Below, in pieces: positions 43,521 through 51,829 of a DNA stretch of 64,000 nucleotides (its first letter is position 1; the number at the start of each line of letters is the position of its first letter). The translations under genes were made by a program, and so were the position numbers. The DNA is from Thiodiazotropha sp040506775 (GTDB taxonomy: Bacteria; Pseudomonadota; Gammaproteobacteria; Chromatiales; Chromatiaceae). The notes below the pieces were generated by a model. The model searched no databases, was not told the origin of the DNA, and saw only the letters and a program-made list of their open reading frames with translations. Location: contig JBEVWC010000002.1 in NCBI GenBank assembly GCA_040506775.1, positions 62,001 to 126,000 on the forward strand, in the 5' to 3' direction.

Positions 43521-45794
43521 ATGTTGAACAAAGAGCTGGAATTTACGCTCAATCAAGCATTTAAGAGCGCAAAAGAGAAGCAGCATGAGTTCATGACCGT
43601 GGACCATCTGCTATTGGCACTACTTGATAACCCCTCCGCTGCCGCTGTGCTCAGGGCCTGTGGCGCAGACATCGAAAAGATGCGTTCCCGGGTACGCACC
43701 TTCGTCGATGAAACCACCCCGTTGATTCCGGATGGCGATGATCGGGAGATACAGCCCACCCTGGGTTTTCAAAGGGTTCTGCAGCGGGCCGTGTTCCACG
43801 TTCAGTCCTCGGGTAAGAATGAAGTGACCGGGGCCAATGTGCTGGTGGCAATCTTCAACGAACAGGATTCCCAGGCGGTCTACTTTCTCAACGAGCAGAA
43901 CGTCACCCGGCTCGACGTGGTGAATTACATCTCCCACGGGATCTCCAAGATCAACGAGGTGGGCCAGGAGGAGACTCCGGTCGATCTCTCAACCGAGAAC
44001 AAGACGGGTGACCAGGCCAGCGCCCTGGAGAGTTACGCGACCAACCTCAACCAGCTCGCCATGCAGGGCAAGATCGACCCCCTGATCGGGCGTCTGCTGG
44101 AAGTCGAGCGCACCATTCAAATCCTCTGCCGCAGGCGCAAGAACAATCCGCTGCTGGTCGGTGAGGCCGGTGTCGGCAAGACCGCTATTGCCGAAGGGCT
44201 GGCGAAGAAAATCGTCGACAAAGAGGTGCCGGATATCCTCGCTGACGCCACCATCTACGCGCTCGATCTGGGCACCCTGGTGGCGGGCACCAAGTATCGG
44301 GGTGACTTCGAAAAGCGCCTCAAGGCCGTACTCGCGGAACTCAAACGCAAAAAAGACGTGGTGCTGTTCATCGATGAGATCCACACGATCATCGGAGCCG
44401 GCGCTGCATCAGGCGGCGTCATGGACGCCTCCAACCTGATCAAACCGGTGTTGGCCTCGGGCGAACTGCGCTGCATTGGCTCTACGACCTATCAGGAATT
44501 CCGCGGAATCTTCGAAAAAGACCGTGCTCTGGCAAGACGCTTTCAAAAGATCGACGTGGAGGAGCCCTCGGTTGCCGAGACCGTGGAGATTCTCAAGGGC
44601 CTCAAAACCCGGTTCGAGGAACACCATCATATCGAGTATACCCAGGAGGCCCTGACCAGCGCGGCAGAACTCTCCGACAAGTACATCAACGATCGGCATC
44701 TGCCTGACAAAGCGATCGATGTGATCGATGAGGCGGGCGCCAATGTTCAGCTTCAGCCTGAAGATCGTCGGGTCAAGATCATCGATGTGGACGCCGTGGA
44801 GGCGATTGTCGCTAAGATCGCGCGGATTCCGCCGAAGAAGGTCTCCACCTCGGATACCGAGGCACTGCGAAATCTGACCCGGGATCTGAAACTGGTGGTG
44901 TTCGGTCAGGACCCGGCCATCGAGGCCCTGACCGCGGCGATTCGCATGAACCGTTCCGGTCTGGTGAAAGAGGGTCGGCCGGTGGGTTCCTTCCTGTTTA
45001 CCGGTCCGACCGGTGTCGGCAAGACAGAAATCACTCGCCAGCTGGCGCGTATCCTGAGCATGGAACTGATCCGTTTCGACATGTCGGAATACATGGAGCG
45101 CCACACGGTGTCCCGCCTGATCGGTGCACCCCCGGGATATGTAGGGTATGACCAGGGCGGATTGTTGACCGAGGAGATTGCCAAGCATCCCCACTGTGTG
45201 TTGCTGCTCGATGAGATCGAGAAGGCCCACCCGGATGTGTTCAATCTGTTACTGCAGGTAATGGATCACGGCACGCTTACCGATAACAATGGCCGTAAGG
45301 CGGATTTTCGCAACGTGGTGATTGTCATGACCACCAACGCGGGTGCCCATGAAATGAGCCGGTCCTCCATCGGTTTCACCAAGCAGGATCATGCCAGTGA
45401 CGGGATGGAGGCGATCAAGAAGCTGTTTACCCCGGAATTCCGCAACCGTCTCGATGCGATCATCCAGTTTTCCGGTCTTTCACCGGAAAATATCGCCAAG
45501 GTGGTGGACAAATTCATCTTCGAACTCGAAGGTCAGCTGCAGGAAAAACATGTGAATCTGATCGTCGAGCCTGAGGCCCGGGTGTGGCTCGCGGAACGGG
45601 GCTATGACCCGTCGATGGGCGCAAGACCCATGGCCCGGCTGATTCAGGATGAGATCAAGAAACCCCTGGCCGAAGAGCTGTTGTTCGGCAAGCTGTCTAC
45701 CGGCGGCGCGGTCAAGGTGGATGTCTCAGAAGACAAGCTGGTATTCGAGATCGAGGGAGAGCCGGTTGCCGACGCGTCCATGGACGACGGCTGA
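43521..45794 (+). CDS. clpA: ATP-dependent Clp protease ATP-binding subunit ClpA
   Basis: AAA+ unfoldase that feeds ClpP. 757 aa: Clp N-domain (about 1-140), first AAA module with Walker A GEAGVGKTAIAEG, second with GPTGVGKTEITRQLA, sensor and D2-small domain to the end. The ClpP-binding IGF-like loop is at SIGFT within the second module. Operon with clpS; converges on infA with only 5 bases between stops. Confidence 0.96.
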   Translation: MLNKELEFTLNQAFKSAKEKQHEFMTVDHLLLALLDNPSAAAVLRACGADIEKMRSRVRTFVDETTPLIPDGDDREIQPTLGFQRVLQRAVFHVQSSGKNEVTGANVLVAIFNEQDSQAVYFLNEQNVTRLDVVNYISHGISKINEVGQEETPVDLSTENKTGDQASALESYATNLNQLAMQGKIDPLIGRLLEVERTIQILCRRRKNNPLLVGEAGVGKTAIAEGLAKKIVDKEVPDILADATIYALDLGTLVAGTKYRGDFEKRLKAVLAELKRKKDVVLFIDEIHTIIGAGAASGGVMDASNLIKPVLASGELRCIGSTTYQEFRGIFEKDRALARRFQKIDVEEPSVAETVEILKGLKTRFEEHHHIEYTQEALTSAAELSDKYINDRHLPDKAIDVIDEAGANVQLQPEDRRVKIIDVDAVEAIVAKIARIPPKKVSTSDTEALRNLTRDLKLVVFGQDPAIEALTAAIRMNRSGLVKEGRPVGSFLFTGPTGVGKTEITRQLARILSMELIRFDMSEYMERHTVSRLIGAPPGYVGYDQGGLLTEEIAKHPHCVLLLDEIEKAHPDVFNLLLQVMDHGTLTDNNGRKADFRNVVIVMTTNAGAHEMSRSSIGFTKQDHASDGMEAIKKLFTPEFRNRLDAIIQFSGLSPENIAKVVDKFIFELEGQLQEKHVNLIVEPEARVWLAERGYDPSMGARPMARLIQDEIKKPLAEELLFGKLSTGGAVKVDVSEDKLVFEIEGEPVADASMDDG

Positions 45795-45799
45795 ACCGC

Positions 45800-46018
45800 T
45801 CAGCGGGCGCGGTAGGTGATACGTCCCTTGGTCAGGTCGTAGGGTGTCAGCTGCACGGTAACCTTGTCACCGGTGAGAATGCGGATGTAGTGTTTGCGCA
45901 TCTTGCCGGAGATATGGGCCGTAACCACGTGACCGTTCTCCAGTTCTACCCGAAACATGGTGTTCGGCAGGGTTTCGACCACCGTGCCTTCCATTTCAAT
46001 AAAATCTTCTTTCGCCAT
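45800..46018 (-). CDS. infA: Translation initiation factor IF-1
   Basis: Binds the A site of the 30S subunit during initiation. Exactly 72 aa, an OB fold starting MAKEDFIEMEG and containing RVELENGHVVTAHISGKMR. ATG 46018 is certain from length; the upstream frame is non-coding. No clear Shine-Dalgarno sequence precedes it. The clpA-infA convergence is conserved from E. coli. Confidence 0.97.
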   Translation of the reverse strand: MAKEDFIEMEGTVVETLPNTMFRVELENGHVVTAHISGKMRKHYIRILTGDKVTVQLTPYDLTKGRITYRAR

Positions 46019-46268
46019 AGGTTCAAATCTAAATCTTATGAGTTTGTGGCCTCCGGCCGACGGGGGGGTCCTGATATGGGTCCGCCCAGGGTCCAGAGTG
46101 GAATGCGCCATTATCTGTATATTTGAGGATATGGCAAGTCACCAAAAGGAATATTCCCGCAATCCGCGGCGAATTCCGCACTGGAACGGCATCATTCAGA
46201 CTGTATTTCAGTCGCAAGGGCGGATCTGGGGGATGGGCTGGGCAGGTTACCGGGACGGATTGAATGCC

Positions 46269-47342
46269 TTAACCCTGACTGAGCAGGTTGCGCAGATCAA
46301 TTACCGCAGCATTTGCTCTGGATACGTAGGAGGCCATCACCAGAGAGTAGTTGGCGAAAATCCCAAATCCCTTACCATTCAGAACCATGGGGCTGCTGAT
46401 CGGTTGTTGCGTGGCTTCCAGTTCGCGGATGATCTGGCGCAGGCTGACGAGGGCATTTTTCTTTGTCAGGATGTCGTGAAAATCGATTTCAACCGCCTGC
46501 AGAAAATGGATCAGCGCCCAGGTTGATCCCCGGGCTTCGTAAAACACATCATCAATTTCCAACCAGGGTGTCTGAACCATGAGGCGATCCGCGGTTGCGG
46601 TGGACTGAGCCGCTTCGGGATCTCCCGCCAGATCGGTGTTGATGCGTTCCTGCCCGACACTGGCGCTCAGTCGCTGGGACAGACTTCCAAGGCGTTTTTC
46701 CACCACCGCCAGCCAGTCCCGCAGATTATCCGCGCGGGCGTAAAACTGCCCACTCTCCCGGTTTTTCAGTGACAGATCCGTGAGGTAGCGTTTCAGGGCC
46801 TCGATTCCCTGACGGTATTCCCCTTCGGTCGAGGGAAATATCCAGGAATCGTTACTGTAATTGAACTGGGGCTCGGCAATGGCCAGGTCCTTGTTTTCCA
46901 GGGACTGTGACTGGGATCGGCTCATATCGTTACGCAGGGAACGCGCCAGATCCCGGACCTGGGTCAAGACGCCGAATTCCCAGTTTGGCATGTTGTCGAG
47001 GAACAGGCTGGGTGGCATCACATCGTTACTCAGATAGCCGCCGGGTTTTTGCAACAGAGTTTCGATGGTTCTCAACAGGGTGGCAGTGGTGTAGGAACCG
47101 GTGACAGGTTCCAGTTCCATGCCGGCGAGGGTTTCCCGGGTATTGGTGCGCACATCGAAGGGCTCGGGGATTCGGCTCCAGTAGAGACCCACGAAGAACA
47201 AAACCACCACCAGCGTGACCAGGGCCAGGCCGCTGCCCCAAATCCAGCCCTTCTCCTTGAGCGTCTGAGGATGGTACAGCCGGGCGATCCGGTTGATCAG
47301 GGAGAGAGTCTGTCGAACGATGCGGGTGAATAGCTGTTTCAC
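46269..47342 (-). CDS. DUF2333 family membrane protein
   Basis: A 357-aa protein of unknown function typical of gammaproteobacteria. One membrane helix near residues 35-58, the rest periplasmic and mainly helical, with NWEFGVLTQVRDLARSLRNDMSRSQ in the centre and SPMVLNGKGFGIFANYSLVMASY near the end. No enzymatic motif is visible. It stands alone, 250 bases beyond infA. Confidence 0.88.
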   Translation of the reverse strand: MKQLFTRIVRQTLSLINRIARLYHPQTLKEKGWIWGSGLALVTLVVVLFFVGLYWSRIPEPFDVRTNTRETLAGMELEPVTGSYTTATLLRTIETLLQKPGGYLSNDVMPPSLFLDNMPNWEFGVLTQVRDLARSLRNDMSRSQSQSLENKDLAIAEPQFNYSNDSWIFPSTEGEYRQGIEALKRYLTDLSLKNRESGQFYARADNLRDWLAVVEKRLGSLSQRLSASVGQERINTDLAGDPEAAQSTATADRLMVQTPWLEIDDVFYEARGSTWALIHFLQAVEIDFHDILTKKNALVSLRQIIRELEATQQPISSPMVLNGKGFGIFANYSLVMASYVSRANAAVIDLRNLLSQG

Positions 47343-47722
47343 GCAAATGAGTCCATGAGTTGCCGAATTTGCAAAGAATGAGTCAAAGACTAAAACACTG
47401 TCTGTAAGATGATCAAGAAGTTATCCGTTTCGAGACTGCATACTGTTCAATGAGCGGCGAGATGAAAAGCTTTCCGTCAGTGGTGATCCTGAATGGTCCC
47501 ATTAAGAATGTTCCTGACTGTCACGCCATCTGATGTGTTTGAGTTTTGAATTTGAATCGGGTTCCTATGTGAAACTTACTATTAACCCTGCACACTCATA
47601 GGCCGTCTTCAGGGCTTCAAGTATGTCGTTGATCAGGGTAATGCACCCAGGGGTGCTTCCATAGGACGTGGCTCGCCGCAAAGAGTTGTGCCCATGGCAA
47701 GAGCATTTTGAAGACACAAACA
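47343..47722. other. Non-coding stretch, nothing recognised
   Basis: About 380 bases upstream of the DUF2333 gene. It must hold that gene's promoter, but no boxes stand out. No repeat of the A, B or C families, no RNA motif and no credible frame was seen. Confidence 0.5.
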
Positions 47723-48700
47723 TGTTCCTGATTACCCATGATTCTCAGCCATAGAATCTGCTGCCAGGCGCGGCTTTGAGTGTTGGGTCAGGGTGTTCGT
47801 TTTGCTCATTGGTATTTCCTCCTCTCCTTAGCCAGGAACCTCGTTCAAATGATGGATTTTAAGAACCCCAGTTACTGGAGAAATGTCAGCATCGTCATGC
47901 TGCATTGGTCTCTGCATCAAGGGCGTAGGGAGGTGTCTGGAGGATTTTGTATTATCCCGCAGTGCTTCACATTCTGCCGGATCCCGGGTTCCACTTCGTT
48001 TCACCCGGGCTACGGGGTGATGCTCGCCACTCTTGAGATACCCGCTTGAACCGACCAACGTAGCCCGGGTGCAGCGAAGCGGAACCCGGGAACAACCACC
48101 GGAATTCCAGCCGTGCCGGTTTTTCTGAGTATCACAGCGCTCCCCGAAGGGGCAGGACAGCAGGGCGCCCTTTCTTTAGGTTACTTTCTCTCGTTCCCAC
48201 GCTCCGCGTGGGAATGCAGACCCGGGCTTGCACCTGCCAAACAGGTTTGGGTAATGCACTGAGATGTCGATAGGCATTCCCACACAAAACCTGGGAACGA
48301 GGAAGTGCTTCACATTCTGCCGGATCCCGGGTTCCACTTCGTTTCACCCGGGCTACGGGGTGATGCCTGCCCCTCTTGAGATTCCAGTCTGTACCGACCA
48401 ACGTAGCCCGGGTGCAGCAAAGCGGAACCCGGGAACAACCACCGGAATTCAAGCCGCGCCGGTTTTTCTAAGTATCACAGCGCTCCCCGAAGGGGCAGGA
48501 CAGCAGGGCGCCCTTTCTTTAGGTTACTTTCTCTCGTTCCCACGCTCTGCGTGGGAATGCAGACCCGGGCTTGCACATGCCAAACAGGCTTGGGCAATGC
48601 AGCGTGATATCGACCGGAATTACCATGCAGAGCGGGAGAAGGAGAAAAATCTTCAAACCTTCCATCTGTTTGGATGAGCATGGTGGGTAATCAGGAACAT
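47723..48700. mobile_element. 978-bp repeat element with near-identical inverted ends and internal duplication
   Basis: The left end ATGTTCCTGATTACCCA (47723) is matched exactly by the reverse complement of the right end (to 48700). The interior carries family B palindromes at about 47980, 48060, 48325 and 48403, family A doublets at 48192-48300 and 48535-48560, and a CTCCCCGAAGGGG hairpin twice. A unit of 343 bases beginning GTGCTTCACATTCTGCC is present twice (47962 and 48305). No frame encodes a transposase. Its modules are those of the element at 667-1133 in reverse orientation. Confidence 0.65.
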
Positions 48701-48944
48701 TTTATAGTTATTTGACTGACACCCGCTGCGCATGGCCCATGAGGGTGCAGGGTGATCAAACCCTTCGAACATACGGGTGAACTGGGGAGGCTGTCAGCAG
48801 GATCCTGAGCGTTGTTGCATTTGGCGTGTCGCTGAGTCCATTTGGCGGACCGGATATTCAATTTGATGATCGCGATACAGACAATGCTGATAGCCTGATC
48901 GAGTCGCGATTGGGGAGGAATTAATATCAGGAAAATTCGGAGAA

Positions 48945-48971
48945 ATCTGCCTTGGCCAGGCCAAGGCAGAT
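48945..48971 (-). terminator. Perfect palindrome after the basic coiled-coil gene
   Basis: ATCTGCCTTGGCC and GGCCAAGGCAGAT form a 13-bp inverted repeat around one base, 21 bases past the stop of the minus-strand gene. A short T-containing run follows on the minus strand. It is likely a terminator. Confidence 0.65.
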
Positions 48972-48991
48972 GAGGGCATTCGAAGAAATTG

Positions 48992-49486
48992 TCAGGCGTC
49001 AGCCACGACTTTCTTCTTGCTGACTCTACGGCGACGACGCACCTTTCGGTCAGCAGCTTTTTCAAGAATCTTGGCCTGCTTTTCAAAATCTTTCATCATT
49101 TTTGCCTGGGCAGACTGCATGGCTTTATAGAGCCCTTTGGCCAGGCGTACGGCTTTGCGCTGCTCACTGACCAGTGCAGTACGATCTGCCTTCAGTTCTT
49201 TAACTGTGGCTTGCAATTCGCTGACACGTGCTTTCGCCTTTTCCTGTGTGGCGGCGGTTTTCGCATTGCTTGCGGCCGTGCGGGCCTTGTCTACCCGTGC
49301 AGAGGCCATTTCCAGTTGTTTATCCTGTTTGGCAAGGGCTTTGTCGGCAGCATTTAATCGATCGAGTGCGCGTTTGTTTGCGGCTGACATGCCTTTGCCA
49401 GCGAGCAGCGCCTCAGTGATTGTCTCCATGGAAATCACTGTTCTTTTTGCTCTGCGACGTTTTTTTACCGTTTTCTTTAAAGCCAT
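48992..49486 (-). CDS. Basic coiled-coil protein of unknown function
   Basis: A 164-aa protein with strongly basic ends (KKTVKKRRRAKR at 4-15 and KVRRRRRVSKKK near the end) and an Ala/Lys/Glu-rich central helix (about 25-140) with heptad spacing, so a long coiled coil. The composition resembles nucleoid-associated or H1-like proteins, but I recognise no family. A good TAGGAG ribosome site precedes ATG 49486 by 7 bases, and a terminator follows. It is flanked by a repeat element on one side and AT-rich DNA on the other. Confidence 0.75.
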   Translation of the reverse strand: MALKKTVKKRRRAKRTVISMETITEALLAGKGMSAANKRALDRLNAADKALAKQDKQLEMASARVDKARTAASNAKTAATQEKAKARVSELQATVKELKADRTALVSEQRKAVRLAKGLYKAMQSAQAKMMKDFEKQAKILEKAADRKVRRRRRVSKKKVVADA

Positions 49487-49899
49487 TGTTGCTCCTAAAT
49501 AATTGAATAACATTGCATAATATAGTTGTTGTTTTACATAAGAACAACACTTTAGCGAAAATTATGAAATTGGTTTCTGATTTTTTGTGAATTTTTCTGC
49601 AATATTGGTCGTTTCATTCGCCCTGAAATTACAAAATTTATATTTCATGCAATCCATGATTACACAATTTGATTCGTGATGTTCTGCCTGTAATTCAAGC
49701 GATATAACAATACCAAAGTAAGATGTTTGCATGATTCTGCCTGATAAATATTCACTTCTTTGCTGCAAAACACTCGCTAAAGAAGAGTAAAACTACACGC
49801 AGGTTCAATCTGCTAGGCTACACATGGATCGGCGACAATCATCGCTTAACCTGAAATGCCCGGTTGTGACTGGTCACCCTTGCAGGATCGACTAGTCTT
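49487..49899. other. AT-rich intergenic region
   Basis: About 410 bases between divergent genes. Bases 49490-49790 are markedly AT-rich compared with the rest of the window, and one short minus-strand frame (49562-49768) has poor codon use and no ribosome site. Promoters for the basic coiled-coil gene and the SLC13 gene must lie here. Confidence 0.5.
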
Positions 49900-51777
49900 A
49901 TGAGGAAGACCGGTGAAGCCGGTGTCGGTTTGTCTGATCGTGGATCGCATATGCCAGAAACCGGTCTGCCCAATCTGCATGCTTTGGCTGTCATGGTGCT
50001 GACACTGGTCGCATTGTGGCTGTTCAGCCGGGAAAAGATTCCCCTGGAGACCTCTGCGCTCAGCGTGTTGACGCTGCTGGCGTTGTTTTTTGAGTTGTTT
50101 CCTTATACGACTGAGGAGGGGGTTCTAGGGGCGGGCGATTTTTTTCGCGGTTTCGGACATGAAGCACTGATCACCGTCAGCGCATTGATGGTGGCCGGAT
50201 ATGGTCTCGTGCGTACCGGAGCGCTCGAACCGGTAGGTCGTTATCTCGCTCGCTTCTGGCGTGTCAGTCCTCAGGCCTCGTTTCTCGCGGCACTGTTTGT
50301 CGCAGGCCTGATGAGCGCGTTTATCAACAACACGCCGATCGTGGTGTTGTTGCTGCCAATTCTTGTGAGTGTATCGATGCAGACCGGTGCGCAATCCTCA
50401 TCCATACTCATGCCCGTTGGATTTGCCACACTGATTGGCGGCATGTGCACCTCAATTGGCACATCGACCAATCTGCTGGTCATCGGTGTTGCTACAGATC
50501 TGGGTGTCGCGCCCATCGGGATGTTCGATTTTCTGCTCCCCGCACTGTTGGCGAATGGTCTGGGTGTTCTGTATCTATGGCTTGTCGCTCCCAGGATACT
50601 GCCGAAGCGAAAACCGGTGATGGTGGATACCTCGCCACGCATTTTTACAGCGCAGTTGCTGCTCAAAGCGGAAAGTTCCATAGTGGGTCAACCCTTGTCC
50701 GAGGCCATTGCACTGACCCGTGGCATGATGCAGGTCGAAGGGGTCTGGCGAAGTCAGAATACGCAAATCATGCCACTGCCTGATGCATTGCTTAACCCGG
50801 GTGACCGGTTGTTGGTGCGGGATACACCGGCAAATCTCAAGAACTATGAGAAATTATTGGGCGCCACGTTGTACTCGGGTGGGGATATGGTGGATGAAAA
50901 TCATCCGCTGCATGCCGATCACCAGCAACTGGCGGAAGCCATTGTGTTTCAGGGTTCACCACTGCAGAACCGTACCCTGAATGAGATTCGCTTTGCGGAT
51001 GCCCAACAATTGTTTGTGTTGGCGATTCACCGCGCGCATGAACAGATCAGAACCATGCCGCAAGGCGTGGGAAATATACGACTCAGAGTGGGTGATGTGT
51101 TACTTCTGCAGGGAAAGCAGGAAACGATTCGTGAACTCAAGCAGCAATCCATACTACTGGTACTTGATGCGACCACGGATCTGCCGCATACCCGCAAGGC
51201 GCCGTTCGCCTTATTGATCATGCTGGCGGTGATCCTCAGCGCCGCGTTTGGCTATCTGCCCATATCCGTCAGTGCGGTTACCGGTATGTTGCTGATGCTG
51301 CTCAGTCGCTGCCTGTCATGGCGGGATATGGGCCGCGCCTTGAATGCCCAGGTCATCCTCATTATCGTCGCCAGTCTGGCGCTCGGCAACGCCTTGTTGC
51401 TAACTGGAGGCAGTGAGTTTCTCGCCCAGGGATTTATACGGCTTACACAAGGCATGTCTGCTCCGGCGATGATCAGCAGTCTGATCCTGCTGATGGCGGT
51501 GTTGACCAATGTGGTGTCCAACAATGCGGCGGCGGTCATCGGCACTCCGGTGGCAGTGGCGATTGCGCAGACATTGCAATGGCCCGCGGAACCCTTTGTC
51601 CTGGCTGTGCTGTTTGGTGCGAATCTGAGTTACGCGACTCCCATGGCTTATCAGACCAATCTGCTGGTGATGAGCGCCGGAAACTACACCTTTGGGGATT
51701 TCCTGCGTGTTGGATTGCCACTGATCCTGATCATGTGGCTGGCCCTGAGTTGGTTGCTTCCGAGATTTTTTCTCTAG
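49900..51777 (+). CDS. SLC13-family permease with two RCK-C domains
   Basis: A divalent-anion/sodium symporter-like membrane protein, 625 aa. Membrane segments cluster at residues 20-240 and 420-625, with the paired NTPIVVLLLP and NNAAAVIGTP signatures of the family. Between them are two TrkA-C (RCK-C) domains (about 245-330 and 335-410), probably regulatory and ligand-binding. Substrates of this subgroup include sulfate, though others are possible. Start may be 49900 or 49951; neither has a strong ribosome site. Confidence 0.88.
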   Translation: MRKTGEAGVGLSDRGSHMPETGLPNLHALAVMVLTLVALWLFSREKIPLETSALSVLTLLALFFELFPYTTEEGVLGAGDFFRGFGHEALITVSALMVAGYGLVRTGALEPVGRYLARFWRVSPQASFLAALFVAGLMSAFINNTPIVVLLLPILVSVSMQTGAQSSSILMPVGFATLIGGMCTSIGTSTNLLVIGVATDLGVAPIGMFDFLLPALLANGLGVLYLWLVAPRILPKRKPVMVDTSPRIFTAQLLLKAESSIVGQPLSEAIALTRGMMQVEGVWRSQNTQIMPLPDALLNPGDRLLVRDTPANLKNYEKLLGATLYSGGDMVDENHPLHADHQQLAEAIVFQGSPLQNRTLNEIRFADAQQLFVLAIHRAHEQIRTMPQGVGNIRLRVGDVLLLQGKQETIRELKQQSILLVLDATTDLPHTRKAPFALLIMLAVILSAAFGYLPISVSAVTGMLLMLLSRCLSWRDMGRALNAQVILIIVASLALGNALLLTGGSEFLAQGFIRLTQGMSAPAMISSLILLMAVLTNVVSNNAAAVIGTPVAVAIAQTLQWPAEPFVLAVLFGANLSYATPMAYQTNLLVMSAGNYTFGDFLRVGLPLILIMWLALSWLLPRFFL

Positions 51778-51786
51778 CGAGGGAAC

Positions 51787-51821
51787 TGTGTATCTGCCTG
51801 CCTGCATCAGGCAGATACACA
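51787..51821. terminator. Strong stem-loop between convergent genes
   Basis: TGTGTATCTGCCTG and CAGGCAGATACACA form a perfect 14-bp stem around a 7-base loop, between the SLC13 stop (51777) and the EF-G stop (51830). No U tract on either strand, but position and strength suggest a shared 3'-end structure. Confidence 0.55.
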
Positions 51822-51829
51822 TGGCTCGT

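Noticed and set aside
47780..48677. Open frames of 70-137 aa within the large repeat element
   Set aside because: They duplicate with the 343-base repeat and translate palindromes; none resembles a transposase.
49562..49768. 68-aa minus-strand frame
   Set aside because: Lies in AT-rich promoter DNA, composition unlike real proteins here, no ribosome site.
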